Shown here one piece after another: positions 15,538 through 25,332 of a stretch of 64,000 bases of DNA. Source of the DNA: Paenibacillus bouchesdurhonensis (GTDB lineage Bacteria > Bacillota > Bacilli > Paenibacillales > Paenibacillaceae); NCBI RefSeq assembly GCF_900155685.1, contig NZ_LT732547.1, positions 207,648-271,647 on the forward strand, in the 5' to 3' direction. A program made the translations under genes and the position numbers. Each line of letters starts with the position of its first letter. Positions within the stretch are counted from its first letter, which is position 1. The notes beneath the pieces are model-generated. The model saw nothing but the letters and a program-made list of their open reading frames with translations, was not told the DNA's origin and did not search any database.

Positions 15538-16113
15538 ATGCCCAATCATACAATACCCAGAAAAATAATATTAGATTTAGCAGTTACTTTAGATGGTTTT
15601 ATTGAAGGGGAAAATGGGGAAGTCGATTGGTGTATCATGGATGATGAGATGGGATTTGTGAATTTCCTAAATCAAATTGACACTATTCTATATGGTAGAA
15701 AAAGCTACGAGTTATGGGGACAATATACGCCAGAGAATGAGGCTACGGACTCCGAAAAAGAAATATGGAGCTTGGTACATAGCAAAGAGAAATACGTGTT
15801 TTCTAAGTCGCAGAAAGGCACGGATCATCAAGCGTCGTTCATTAACAATAATATTCTTGAAGCAATAAACCAATTAAAGAATAAGCCCGGTAAAGATATT
15901 TGGCTATATGGCGGAGCCAGCCTGATTACAACCTTTATCCACTTAGGGCTTGTCGATGAATTGAGATTATCTGTTCACCCTGTCGTTTTGGGGGAAGGAA
16001 AGCCTTTATTTATTGATGTAAAGCAGAGGTTGAATTTAAAACTGATGGATACAAAAAGGTTTTCCTCCGGCGTTGTTCAACTATGCTATCAGATTTTGCG
16101 GACGGAGGAGTAA
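15538..16113 (+). CDS. Dihydrofolate reductase-fold protein (RibD C-terminal domain family)
   Basis: 191 residues with the DHFR/RibD-C layout: a first strand and loop (IILDLAVTLDGFIEG), ILYGRKSYELW, KYVFSKS, the nucleotide-binding stretch DIWLYGGASLITTFI, and the end strand pair LVDELRLSVHPVVLGEGKPLF. This group (YyaP/YwjB-like) probably binds NAD(P)H; no substrate is established. The ATG follows an AGGGAGGAAGAG site. No operon partner is evident. Confidence 0.85.
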   Translation: MPNHTIPRKIILDLAVTLDGFIEGENGEVDWCIMDDEMGFVNFLNQIDTILYGRKSYELWGQYTPENEATDSEKEIWSLVHSKEKYVFSKSQKGTDHQASFINNNILEAINQLKNKPGKDIWLYGGASLITTFIHLGLVDELRLSVHPVVLGEGKPLFIDVKQRLNLKLMDTKRFSSGVVQLCYQILRTEE

Positions 16114-16322
16114 AGGTTTAGATTTGGCTATAAGCTTCATTTGGCCGTTGATATCGAAAAGTAAAGTACCTCCTCTTGGTTACACAGTTTGTATCAACGA
16201 CGGGGTTAAGGCTTCTGCTCTGATAAATTAAATTAACCAACCGACTAAATACGCTTGCGAAGGGCCTCCTCAAAATGAGAAGGCTCCTCTATTTCTCGTA
16301 TTGAAAATGGCGAATTAATCAA

Positions 16323-16828
16323 CTAGTCGATTGCTACGAGCTTCCAATCCCCCTTGTCATTCTTATTGAAATAGAAAATCTTTGCGTTTTCTGTAATATT
16401 GTTATCTAGTAAGACTGTTCCAAGAACGACTACGGATATGCGTCCACTCCTATCTTCTTCTAAGCTATCTATTTCATCGAATGTAGCTATCGTATCAAAT
16501 ACATACATATTAGCCTCTATTATCACAGCATCTATAAACTGATTACTAAATTTTTCCTCGTCTTTATTGTATAAGGCTTCCAAGCTTTCTTTTAAAACCG
16601 TCTTGATTTGTTCATTCATTAATGGCTCATTGACCGAGTCCCAATCAATGAATACACCGGGAGTAAAATCAATAGCGAAATTTTACGCATTTTCTTGTAC
16701 CGAGTTAGTCTGTTCTTGTGTAATTGGGGGGGGGGTGGTGCGCTATTGGGGGTTGTATTAGTTGTGTTACCACATCCACTCAAAAGGCCAATCATAAAAA
16801 AGCAACAATGCTTAGGCTTATTCTTCAT
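16323..16828 (-). pseudogene. Decayed lipoprotein gene with a 10-G homopolymer
   Basis: On the minus strand an N-terminal lipoprotein start (MKNKPKHCCFFMIGLLSGC; lipobox LSGC) runs into a tract of ten Cs (Gs on plus, 16726-16735), after which the frame yields junk. One base more or two fewer would continue as ITQEQTNSVQENA. That frame then meets a TAA but goes on as NFAIDFTPGVFIDWDSVNEP into an open C-terminal part (98 codons, 16323-16619) that looks like a small NTF2-like or lipoprotein domain. So at least one frameshift and one nonsense codon break the gene. A poly-G tract can also be phase-variable, but the extra stop argues for simple decay. Confidence 0.7.
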
Positions 16829-17033
16829 TAACTCTCCTCTTTACCTGGTCTATTGATCAAGACGCTTTGGGAGTGGGAGGTTTCCGATATATGTAAAACT
16901 GATCCCGCACAATACCCCAATTTTTAGATTATAATCCTCTATAAATGCCCAACAAGTGAATGAAGCGTCTGTAATATCACCGATATTAACAGGCGATTGT
17001 CATAATTAGCTCCACATGAGGAGGGAATGTATT

Positions 17034-17414
17034 TTGATTAGGATCATATCGTCCATCATTTCTGCATTCATTCTATCTCTTGTATTCACTATGATTAACC
17101 ATACGAATGAGGATCATGTCGTATACTACAGCTTTACAAGTAAGTTATTGAACGGGTTTGTCCTTTTGTTTGCCTTATATTTATTTATTGCTGTTCCTAT
17201 ATCCATATTTATCGATTTAAGAATTCAGAAGTATGGGAAACTCGCACATCTCTTGCTGTACTGTCTCGGAGGATTCATTATGGGAGGACTATTTTTATTG
17301 ATCAATCCTACATCAAATCCTATGGCTGGCTTTCGCTTAACTTTACTTTTTGCATTGGGTGGCGGGCTGTTTTCTGTAGTATTGAATGTCTTTCGGTTCT
17401 TTGTGAGAAGGTGA
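17034..17414 (+). CDS. Small integral membrane protein
   Basis: 126 residues with four hydrophobic segments: an N-terminal one (IISSIISAFILSLVFTMI), then LLNGFVLLFALYLFIAVPIS, LLLYCLGGFIMGGLFLLI and LLFALGGGLFSVVLNVF. The TTG at 17034 is chosen because GAGGAGGG lies 8 bases before it; the ATG at 17016 would overlap that site. No family is recognised. It is not obviously in an operon. Confidence 0.7.
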   Translation: MIRIISSIISAFILSLVFTMINHTNEDHVVYYSFTSKLLNGFVLLFALYLFIAVPISIFIDLRIQKYGKLAHLLLYCLGGFIMGGLFLLINPTSNPMAGFRLTLLFALGGGLFSVVLNVFRFFVRR

Positions 17415-17469
17415 GTTTTGGGCATGTTAGTATTCGAAGCAAATTAGTGAGGCTTTATTGCTGTTCCTG

Positions 17470-17949
17470 TTAATTCTCAAAAGAAAGCTTTTTGTCTTTT
17501 AGCTCCGCATTAATTCGCTTTGCGTCTTCCATATTGTTAGCAGGTGAAGTAATAGTGATCTTCTTATCCCCATCATGATAGGATTGGGTTAGTTGCTGAT
17601 AAAGATCCTGGTCTGTAATTTCTATCGAGAAATGCAGGCTTTGATAATCAAAAAAGATTTGACCAAGATAAGATCTTGTTGATTCGTTGTAGCTGATTAA
17701 TCCTGATCCGGGAGAAAAGGTTACATGTTCAAGCTTAATTTCATCTCCAATGACTAGAGAGCCGTTGAAACTGTGTTCTTTCGTGTTATACTCGCCATTC
17801 ATGGATACCTCTAAAGTTTGATTTGTCTCGTCCCCATATATAAATGCTGCATTGTTGATATTAATCTCTTTCTTAGAAGTGGTACAACTTACGAGGACAA
17901 GAGACAGGAGGACTATAATATAAGTTTTCAGTCGAAGATTACTTTTCAT
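17470..17949 (-). CDS. Predicted lipoprotein, function unknown
   Basis: 159 residues. The N-terminus is a type II signal peptide with hydrophobic core YIIVLLSLVLVSC, lipid attached to the Cys of LVSC, then a Lys/Asn-rich linker. The mature part is predicted mostly beta (LEVSMNGEYNTKEHSFNG, IKLEHVTFSPGSGLISY) and could be a small surface-exposed sandwich. AGGCGAAC upstream is a modest ribosome-binding site. No known family is recognised. Confidence 0.75.
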   Translation of the reverse strand: MKSNLRLKTYIIVLLSLVLVSCTTSKKEININNAAFIYGDETNQTLEVSMNGEYNTKEHSFNGSLVIGDEIKLEHVTFSPGSGLISYNESTRSYLGQIFFDYQSLHFSIEITDQDLYQQLTQSYHDGDKKITITSPANNMEDAKRINAELKDKKLSFEN

Positions 17950-18109
17950 TAAAGTTCGCCTTTCTTTTAAAAGAGAGGGTCATGAGTTGCCTCCTGACCC
18001 ACTCTGTATAAATATTCTATTCTAACGTATCATTAGTAATGAATACAGCTAACGTATAAAAAAATGCATAAGGTACCATTAACCCCCGAATCCCTTGAAT
18101 CAAAAAGAC

Positions 18110-19441
18110 TTATTGCTCTTTGGATTCCTCAATCTTTTTTAATTCCAATTCAAGCTCTTCATTCATAGATTTAAGTGAATTGGAGACCGTTTGCTGATCA
18201 GACATCATTTCCCCCATGTATCTGGGTATGATTTCGTCCATTTTATTAAGAAAGGGTAAGGGAAACTTACGTAACTGATTAATTAGTGTAATGTTGGTTT
18301 TCTTCATTTTATAGAAAGCGCTCATGTTATCATCCATATTAGGATTTGGTCTTGTAGGTAAGTCAGCCATATTAATTTGCGGTAATATCATAAAATAGTT
18401 GTCCCCAGTTACATATTTAATTAATTCCCATGCCCCCTCTTTATTACCTGCTGTCTGAGGAATTGAGAAAATATCATTCATGTAAACCCCATTTCCCATG
18501 TCGGGGTTATCTGCACTGACAGGAAGACTGACGATTCCCCAATCTACATCTAGGGAGCCCTTATCTTTATTAATTAAGAATCTATATAAACTTGATTCGT
18601 CAATGGCCATAGCAATATTGCCATTTATAAATGGATAGGAAGCTCGTTCCATATCCTCGATTTGTACCGATTCGTTACTCTCTATCTTGTTGGGGTCATA
18701 ACATGCCTCTGATTTAAAACAGTCCGTAATATCTTTAAAAATCGTTTCCCAAGAATCTGTGCTCAAAGTAAATTGTTCATTATTATACATGGATAGACCG
18801 ATCGATTCTCCTATACCTAGTGCCATCATAAAAGCATTCGATGCATCTTTATGATACAATCCATACACTGGCTCGCTATGTTCATTCGACTTAGGGAATT
18901 GTCCAGCTAAATTGAACATCTCTTCCCAAGTGATGTAGTCTCTCGGGTAGGATACACCGTAGCGATCAAAGAGACTCTTATTATAATATAGTGCTTGGCC
19001 CACAAACGTTGGCGTTAGCCCGTATATTTGACCTTGTTCATCCTTAAAAAAATCAACAACAGAAGGTGTAAAACCAGAAAGATCAACATGATCCTTCTGG
19101 ATTAATGTTGTTAATGAAGTTAGTTTTTCATTATCTCGAAGTATGATATAAGAATCCATTGGAATAACAATGACATCGGGGTTCTCTTCTACAATAAGCT
19201 CCTCAATTACTTCACTGATATCCTTGAATGTACCAGTAACTAAACTATCTACAATCGAAATAACCTCTACCTTGTAGGTAGGATGAGTTGCTAGGAACAA
19301 ATTACCGTAGTTTTGGTTGAAAATATTTTTATTAAAAGCCAACACTTTCAAGGTCATGTCTGCGGGTTCCTCTTTAGATCCTGCTGTACAGGCAGAAAGA
19401 GTCACAACTAGTAAAAGGAACAACAAATAATACTTTCTCAA
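18110..19441 (-). CDS. Extracellular solute-binding lipoprotein (ABC-type, orphan)
   Basis: About 443 residues. The TTG at 19441 (MRKYYLLFLLLVVTLSACTA) follows GGAGGG; the in-frame ATG at 19468 lies upstream of that site. The lipobox LSAC is followed by a type 1 binding-protein pattern: LKVLAFNKNIFNQNYGNLFL, a DVIVIPMD strand, GLTPTFVGQALYYNKSLFDRYGV, FNLAGQFPK, NGNIAMAID, and SIPQTAGNKEGAWELIKYVT. Such proteins capture sugars or peptides for an ABC importer, but no permease genes lie beside it. It may serve a distant transporter or act as a sensor. Confidence 0.85.
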   Translation of the reverse strand: MRKYYLLFLLLVVTLSACTAGSKEEPADMTLKVLAFNKNIFNQNYGNLFLATHPTYKVEVISIVDSLVTGTFKDISEVIEELIVEENPDVIVIPMDSYIILRDNEKLTSLTTLIQKDHVDLSGFTPSVVDFFKDEQGQIYGLTPTFVGQALYYNKSLFDRYGVSYPRDYITWEEMFNLAGQFPKSNEHSEPVYGLYHKDASNAFMMALGIGESIGLSMYNNEQFTLSTDSWETIFKDITDCFKSEACYDPNKIESNESVQIEDMERASYPFINGNIAMAIDESSLYRFLINKDKGSLDVDWGIVSLPVSADNPDMGNGVYMNDIFSIPQTAGNKEGAWELIKYVTGDNYFMILPQINMADLPTRPNPNMDDNMSAFYKMKKTNITLINQLRKFPLPFLNKMDEIIPRYMGEMMSDQQTVSNSLKSMNEELELELKKIEESKEQ

Positions 19442-19686
19442 CCTATTCCCTCCATGTAAATTTTTCATACGACTAACATATTACCGTTTATTTCCACGTT
19501 TGTAACTACTATATGTAATTATTTCAAATATTACTTATTTTACTTTTGAAAGGGAAGAAAATAAATCAGAACAACAAATCTGTCTAATGGCCTAACTCCA
19601 ATCTATCAAATCAGGAAGGATTTCCCTGAAGTTTGTCGAAAGTACCCCTAGCTAGAGCTTTAGGCATGGAAGGGTGAATAGCAACC

Positions 19687-22600
19687 ATGAACGTACTGAA
19701 GTATTGGAGAAACAGCTTAGCCGATGCGGACTGGTTGGATCCGAATTTTAACAAAATGAAGCCAAGTGGGTTTTTAATTCAATATGACGCAATTGAGAAA
19801 GGTGTCGTATCCTCGGATACCGTACAGCAGTTTATTTCCAAGTGTAAGGATAAGGATAAGAAGAAGACGATTTTTGATGTGGTAGTGTGCCCTGCCGTAA
19901 CTTATGTAAAGAAAGAGCATGGTAGCACGATTAACTATAGATTACCTGAAGCTATTGCTCCATTATGGATTCCGGCCTTACTAGATGTATCCGGAACATT
20001 AAAGCCTCACCCACGATATACGCCCTGGATTTGTAGGGACTATCTGGAACCGAGTGAAACTGAAGTTTTACCGATGGGGAATATTGATCAGGTGGATGAG
20101 TACCTTTCAACACGATCTGTAAACCGGGAAAGCTGGGCGGATTATTTAAACTTCGCTCTCGAATTTTTTAAAAATGTCACCGGCATCCCCCTTTCGGAGT
20201 GGACACATGAACAGTATCGTTTATCCGATGAAAGCTATCTTTTCATCAACGATCTTGTCACTGGAACTTCGAGAGCCATACAGGATCTTTACGGCAATAT
20301 CGAGATAGACCAAGTCCAATCGCCTTTGCAGCTAACGTTTGCAAGCATAGAAAGTCAACCACCGTTACCTGCATTGAAGGGGATAGCTTCCGAGAAGCTT
20401 TCTGTTGGTCACTATGGGCAGATGAGTAATCAGTTCTACCTTTCCAACTCGCAGCGGCAGGCCATGCATCATGTAACGCTGCTAAACGATGGGGATTTGA
20501 TAGCAGTCAATGGCCCGCCGGGGACAGGAAAAACGACATTGTTACAAAGTGTTGTCGCCACTTCTGTTGTTCACCATGCAATTCATAAAATGGAGCCGCC
20601 AGTCATCGTCGTGACTTCTACGAATAACAATGCGGTTACTAACGTTATTGGAAGCTTTGGAAAAGTGAACGAAGTGGGGGAGAATCCCCTTTCCGGTCGA
20701 TGGATTCCCGATATTACGAGCTACGGTTCTTATTTGAGATCTTCTTTCAATGACGAACACGAAGATGAAGACTGGTTAACCGTAATGACTGGACAAGGCG
20801 GATTTCGGGGTTACTTTGAGCACATTGAAACGACGGATTTCCTAGCTCAAGCCTCCCAGTATTATTTGGAGAAATGTTCTCAATATTTTGCACAGGATAT
20901 AGCCACCGTCGATGATGCAACCGACTTATTGCACGGTAATCTTGTTAAAGTATCACAAGAAATTCAATATATCGTAAACACCCATGTTAAGTATCAAGAA
21001 TTGGAAGGTTCTATTAAGGCCAAGTATCCCAAAGGTATTCAAAATGTGATTCAAGATCGAACGGAACATGTAAATCGAGTAATAGAAGAATTGGCTGAAC
21101 TAGAGAAGTTCCGGATCGAGTGGAAGAAGTTTCTTTTGGAAGAACCCTGGTGGATCCCATTGCTGCTTAAAATTCCCGTTGTCAAAAATATAGCTATTCG
21201 CAAGAAGCAATTAAGGAACATACTCTTTTGTTCCCTTAACCAGCTACCAGATATGGCCCAAGAGGAGCAAATTGATCAGTGGTTCGCAGACAGTCACAGC
21301 AGATTGAGAGGCAAGAGAGAGCAGGCAGAAGCGCAGTTGTCGGAAGTAATGAAGGAATACGAGGAATATGTAACAGCGCAGAATAAATGGGAAGAGGTCG
21401 CATCTACCCTTTCAATTCAAGAGGAAGAGACCTATTTGGAATATTTGGATCGAACGAACCGTTATGAGGCGTTTAAGCTCGCCGTTCATTATTGGGAAGG
21501 TCAATGGTTGTTGGAAACGGAAAGAATGCTATCGGATCCGAGCTATAATCGGAAAAATGGAAAGAAAGGGCGTTCTCTATTGTGGAGAAGATTGGCCAAG
21601 CTAACGCCTTGTTTTGTCACAACCTTATATATGTTGCCTACTTTTTTTAGTGCATATCAAGCGAGGCTGCATCCCATGTATGAATATATTGATATGCTGA
21701 TCATTGATGAAGCTGGGCAAGTTGTACCTGAAGTTGCTGGGGCTTCCTTTGCCTTAGCCAAGAAGGCGATTATTGTCGGAGATACCTTGCAAATTCAGCC
21801 CGTTTGGAGCATCCCTATTACGGTAGATATGGGCAATTTACAACGATATGGATTGCAGACAGACCCCGAGGCTTATGATGAACTTAGAATTACGGGAATC
21901 CCGGCATCTTGCGGCTCCGTCATGGAAGTTGCCAGAAGACACACCAAATATACTATTTCGGAGTCGGATGGAGGATTCTTGTTGACAGAGCATCGTAGGT
22001 GCGTACCTGAAATTATTGCCTACTGCAATGAACTGGCTTATTACGGGAAACTGGAACCTAAGCGGAAATCGATCAAAGATTATTTACTACCGCATATGGG
22101 ATACGCTCATATTCCAGGTACTTCGCGGAAACGAGGAGGTAGCCTACAGAATAAACTCGAAGCGGAAGTGATTGTCAGTTGGATTGACCGAAATAAGGAT
22201 AAGCTTCTGGAATACTATTCGCAAGAAGGGCTAACTCGGATCGAAGACATTGTTGCCATTGTAACTCCTTTTTCTTCTCAAAAATGGCTACTCCTAAATA
22301 AGCTGAAACGTGCAGGATTGAAAGGAGTAAAAGCGGGTACGGTACACACATTGCAGGGAGATGAACGCCCGATCGTCCTATTTTCTCCAGTGTATGACAG
22401 TAACCATTCCTCGGGGTATTTTTTCGACCAAGGGGTTCCGATGTTAAACGTAGCCGTATCCAGAGCGAGGGACAGCTTTCTTGTGTTTGGTGACATGGGA
22501 GTGTTCTCTCCTGCTAGGCCGACACCATCTGGCTTGCTTGCCAAGTATTTATTTGCCAAAGAGGACAATGAAATCAAGAACATTGATTTGGGGGACTACT

Positions 22601-23109
22601 TTAACACCCGTTACGGTGCACCCATCGAGCATATTCATGAGCTAGAGGCTCACCAACAACTTCTTCGAGATTGCATTCAATCGGCTAACCAAGAGGTTCA
22701 TATCGTCTCCCCGTACCTATCGTCAGTCGCTATTGAAGCTGATCAACTTCAGCCGCTATTTGATGAAGCTGTGCAGCGTGGCATCACGGTGTCGATATAT
22801 ACGAATGAAGCAATGAACTACTATAAGAATAAGCTTAAGGATACTTATGTAAAAGCCAAACAGATTTTGCAGGAACACGGGGTACAGCTACATCTGACCG
22901 ACAGAGTCCATAGTAAGGCGTTGTGGGTGGATACCAATGTCCTGATTGAAGGCTCCTTCAATTGGCTATCTGCCATGAGGAACCCATCTCATCAGTGGTG
23001 TTATTATGAGACGTCTTTGGTCTATCGTGGGCCGGATGTTGGAGCAATGATTGGGAGGATCAGGGAGGAGTTGGAGAAGAGGAAGTTGGTGCAGGTGGTC
23101 TTGGGTTAG
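19687..23109 (+). CDS. SF1 helicase fused to a PLD-type nuclease (Mokosh type II-like defence protein)
   Basis: 1140 residues. Walker A GPPGTGKTT lies at about 276-284; a coiled-coil insert follows; Walker B LIIDEAGQ is near 673. Later helicase motifs GDTLQIQPVW, EHRRCVPEII, VHTLQGDERPIV and NVAVSRARDSFLVFGD place it in the Dna2/UPF1 (COG1112-like) group. The C-terminus from about 1000 is phospholipase-D-like: VHIVSPYLS, then VHSKALWVD (HxK at about 1075-1077) and EGSFNW. A single protein joining an SF1 helicase to a PLD domain is the published layout of the type II Mokosh anti-phage system; membership is inferred from architecture. Only one HxK motif is seen, so it may dimerise. It sits upstream of an AT-rich ATPase gene and a type I restriction locus. 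Confidence 0.88.
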   Translation: MNVLKYWRNSLADADWLDPNFNKMKPSGFLIQYDAIEKGVVSSDTVQQFISKCKDKDKKKTIFDVVVCPAVTYVKKEHGSTINYRLPEAIAPLWIPALLDVSGTLKPHPRYTPWICRDYLEPSETEVLPMGNIDQVDEYLSTRSVNRESWADYLNFALEFFKNVTGIPLSEWTHEQYRLSDESYLFINDLVTGTSRAIQDLYGNIEIDQVQSPLQLTFASIESQPPLPALKGIASEKLSVGHYGQMSNQFYLSNSQRQAMHHVTLLNDGDLIAVNGPPGTGKTTLLQSVVATSVVHHAIHKMEPPVIVVTSTNNNAVTNVIGSFGKVNEVGENPLSGRWIPDITSYGSYLRSSFNDEHEDEDWLTVMTGQGGFRGYFEHIETTDFLAQASQYYLEKCSQYFAQDIATVDDATDLLHGNLVKVSQEIQYIVNTHVKYQELEGSIKAKYPKGIQNVIQDRTEHVNRVIEELAELEKFRIEWKKFLLEEPWWIPLLLKIPVVKNIAIRKKQLRNILFCSLNQLPDMAQEEQIDQWFADSHSRLRGKREQAEAQLSEVMKEYEEYVTAQNKWEEVASTLSIQEEETYLEYLDRTNRYEAFKLAVHYWEGQWLLETERMLSDPSYNRKNGKKGRSLLWRRLAKLTPCFVTTLYMLPTFFSAYQARLHPMYEYIDMLIIDEAGQVVPEVAGASFALAKKAIIVGDTLQIQPVWSIPITVDMGNLQRYGLQTDPEAYDELRITGIPASCGSVMEVARRHTKYTISESDGGFLLTEHRRCVPEIIAYCNELAYYGKLEPKRKSIKDYLLPHMGYAHIPGTSRKRGGSLQNKLEAEVIVSWIDRNKDKLLEYYSQEGLTRIEDIVAIVTPFSSQKWLLLNKLKRAGLKGVKAGTVHTLQGDERPIVLFSPVYDSNHSSGYFFDQGVPMLNVAVSRARDSFLVFGDMGVFSPARPTPSGLLAKYLFAKEDNEIKNIDLGDYFNTRYGAPIEHIHELEAHQQLLRDCIQSANQEVHIVSPYLSSVAIEADQLQPLFDEAVQRGITVSIYTNEAMNYYKNKLKDTYVKAKQILQEHGVQLHLTDRVHSKALWVDTNVLIEGSFNWLSAMRNPSHQWCYYETSLVYRGPDVGAMIGRIREELEKRKLVQVVLG

Positions 23110-23352
23110 CTTACGGCGAAAAATTCTATAAGCTTTTTTAGTTCAGAGTAAAACTGAAAATAGCTCAGTTAGTAAATACCGGCTGATATGCCCCGATGAA
23201 TTGACTTTTAATATTTCTAAGAGATGTATAGTTGACGCTATTAATAGATTCGGAGAACAGTACCATAAGTAATTGATTTATCATGAGAATTGTATTGTTA
23301 ATTTAGTGGATAATATAATTTTTATTAAAATAATAATTTTTGGGGGATACTA

Positions 23353-25332
23353 ATGGAAAAAACAGAAGTATCAAATGGTCGTGTTGTAAGAGGAATTAAG
23401 TATAAATTAAATGTAAAGGGAAATGATATTGAGAAAAAAATTGTAAGGAATTTATCTGAGTTTTTTGGAGTAACCTTTTCTAGAATAGAAAGATTTAAAA
23501 ATACAGATTATAACTTTAGCTTTTTACAACCAGGTGATGAATATAGAGAAAAATTTAATATGTATAATGAGTTTCTATTATTATTTTCCCCTTTTCAAGA
23601 TTTTGATAGGAGGGCTTTGGATTTTGTAGATAAAACTTTAACAGATTATGATAATCGTTTAGATAAAGTTTGTATCTTTCTTGTTAGTAAAGATTTAAAT
23701 ATTACAAGTAAAATTGCTACTTTAAATAGTGAAAATAAGGATTCAAAGTTAATTGTACCTTTTACATATGATGAATTTATAAGAGGTATGGTTACTAAAG
23801 AAGATGTAGAAAACAAGTTAAGGGAGTATTTTTATAGTAGAGATTTATTTGCTATAGAATCTCCTATTAGAAATGATAGTTATTTTTTTGGTAGAAAGAA
23901 AATAGTGCAAGAGTTTTATTCTAAATATATAAGTGGTGAACAAGGCGGATTATTTGGACTAAGAAAGATAGGTAAAACTTCAGTACTTTATGCTCTAATG
24001 AGAACTATAGAATCTAAAGATGGAGTATATATATTTATAGATTGTCAAAATCCATCCGTGCACACTTTAAGATGGTTTGAGTTATTAGAAAGCCTAATTA
24101 ATAAACTCATTAAAAAATATGATATACAAGTAGATGTATCTGAATATACTTTTAATGAAAAATATGCTGCTTCTAGCTTTGAAGATTTAATGCTTCATAT
24201 TTATAAAGCATTGAATAGTAAGAGAATTTTATTTATTTTTGATGAAGTCGAAATGATTTCAATAGATACTGCTAGTGCTGAGTGTTGGAGAAATGGTTTG
24301 GATTTTGTTTATTTTTGGCAAACTATTAGGGCGTTTTACCAGGAGCATCAAAATGAATTATGCTTTTTAGTAGCAGGTGTGAATCCTCATTGTGTAGAGG
24401 TTGCATCTATTCAGGGAATTGACAATCCTATATTTTCTATGATCAATCCTGCCTATTTAGAATTATTCGGAATTTATGATGTTAAAAATATGGTCAGTAG
24501 TATAGGTAAATACATGGGATTAGATTTCGATGAAGAAATATATACAAAGTTAGTAGAAGATTATGGTGGACATCCATTTCTAATTAGACACATCTGTAGT
24601 TTAATTAATAGTTCGGTATCTTTAGAGAGACCGATAAATGTGAATAAATATGACTATAATAGAGAAAAACAAAATTATGATATTGCAATTTCAAAATATA
24701 TAGAACAAATAATACAGGTGCTAAAGATTTCATATCCTAAGGAATATAACTTATTAGAAATTTTAGCTGTTCAAGGAAATGAGGCCTTCCTTTCTAAATT
24801 AGGAAAAGCGGACTTTTCAACGATTCAACATTTGATTGGTTACGGGATCTTAAAGAAATATAAAGAGACTTATTTTATTACGATAGAAGCACTAGCAATA
24901 TATTTGAAAAACAATAGTACTTTATTAGTTGATAATTCTATGGAAGAGAAGAGAACCGCAATTAGTAAAAGAAGAAATAAGTTAGAAATTAAGTTAAGAG
25001 AGATGATATATACAGTTTTTATTACCAAGTATGGGAAAATTGATGCGAGGGAAAAGATTTTGAAAGCTAAAAAAACTGAGGAAAGAACAAAATTTGAAGG
25101 AATACCCCTTAATGAATTAATGGAGAAGGAATATTATTTTCCAGAATTAAAAGTTTTGATTGATAAGAATTGGGAGGATTTTTTCAAGGTTTTTGAAGAT
25201 AAGTCCAAATTTAAATTGAATATGGAAATTATAAATACATATAGAGTTGATGCACATGCTAAGAGCATTACAGAAGAAGATTATTTAATGACTCATATGG
25301 CTTTAAAATGGATTGAAGAATGTGTATTTTAA
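23353..25332 (+). CDS. AT-rich P-loop ATPase with possible C-terminal HEPN-like domain
   Basis: 659 residues. An N-terminal region of about 170 residues (unrecognised) precedes FFGRKKIVQEFY, Walker A GLRKIGKTS at 202-210 and Walker B ILFIFDEVE (Asp near 297), then a helical sensor and winged-helix-like part (GGHPFLIRHICS). This is the predicted-ATPase (STAND-like, 'FGLRKxGKTS') pattern. The last 110 residues (KLREMIYTVFITKYG ... NTYRVDAHAKSITEEDY) recall SWT1/HEPN RNase tails, with R631 and H635, although the spacing R-x3-H is shorter than the usual R-x4-6-H. Codon use is far more AT-rich than either neighbour, a sign of transfer. GGGGGATACTA precedes the ATG. In this island a defence role is likely but unproven. 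Confidence 0.8.
   Translation: MEKTEVSNGRVVRGIKYKLNVKGNDIEKKIVRNLSEFFGVTFSRIERFKNTDYNFSFLQPGDEYREKFNMYNEFLLLFSPFQDFDRRALDFVDKTLTDYDNRLDKVCIFLVSKDLNITSKIATLNSENKDSKLIVPFTYDEFIRGMVTKEDVENKLREYFYSRDLFAIESPIRNDSYFFGRKKIVQEFYSKYISGEQGGLFGLRKIGKTSVLYALMRTIESKDGVYIFIDCQNPSVHTLRWFELLESLINKLIKKYDIQVDVSEYTFNEKYAASSFEDLMLHIYKALNSKRILFIFDEVEMISIDTASAECWRNGLDFVYFWQTIRAFYQEHQNELCFLVAGVNPHCVEVASIQGIDNPIFSMINPAYLELFGIYDVKNMVSSIGKYMGLDFDEEIYTKLVEDYGGHPFLIRHICSLINSSVSLERPINVNKYDYNREKQNYDIAISKYIEQIIQVLKISYPKEYNLLEILAVQGNEAFLSKLGKADFSTIQHLIGYGILKKYKETYFITIEALAIYLKNNSTLLVDNSMEEKRTAISKRRNKLEIKLREMIYTVFITKYGKIDAREKILKAKKTEERTKFEGIPLNELMEKEYYFPELKVLIDKNWEDFFKVFEDKSKFKLNMEIINTYRVDAHAKSITEEDYLMTHMALKWIEECVF

Noticed and set aside
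16264-16284. Terminator after the DHFR-like gene
   Set aside because: The short stem has a mismatch and only a weak T-rich tail; not convincing.
19687-23109. Ordinary RecD or UvrD repair helicase
   Set aside because: The motif set is UPF1/Dna2-like and the C-terminal PLD domain is not found in housekeeping RecD or UvrD.
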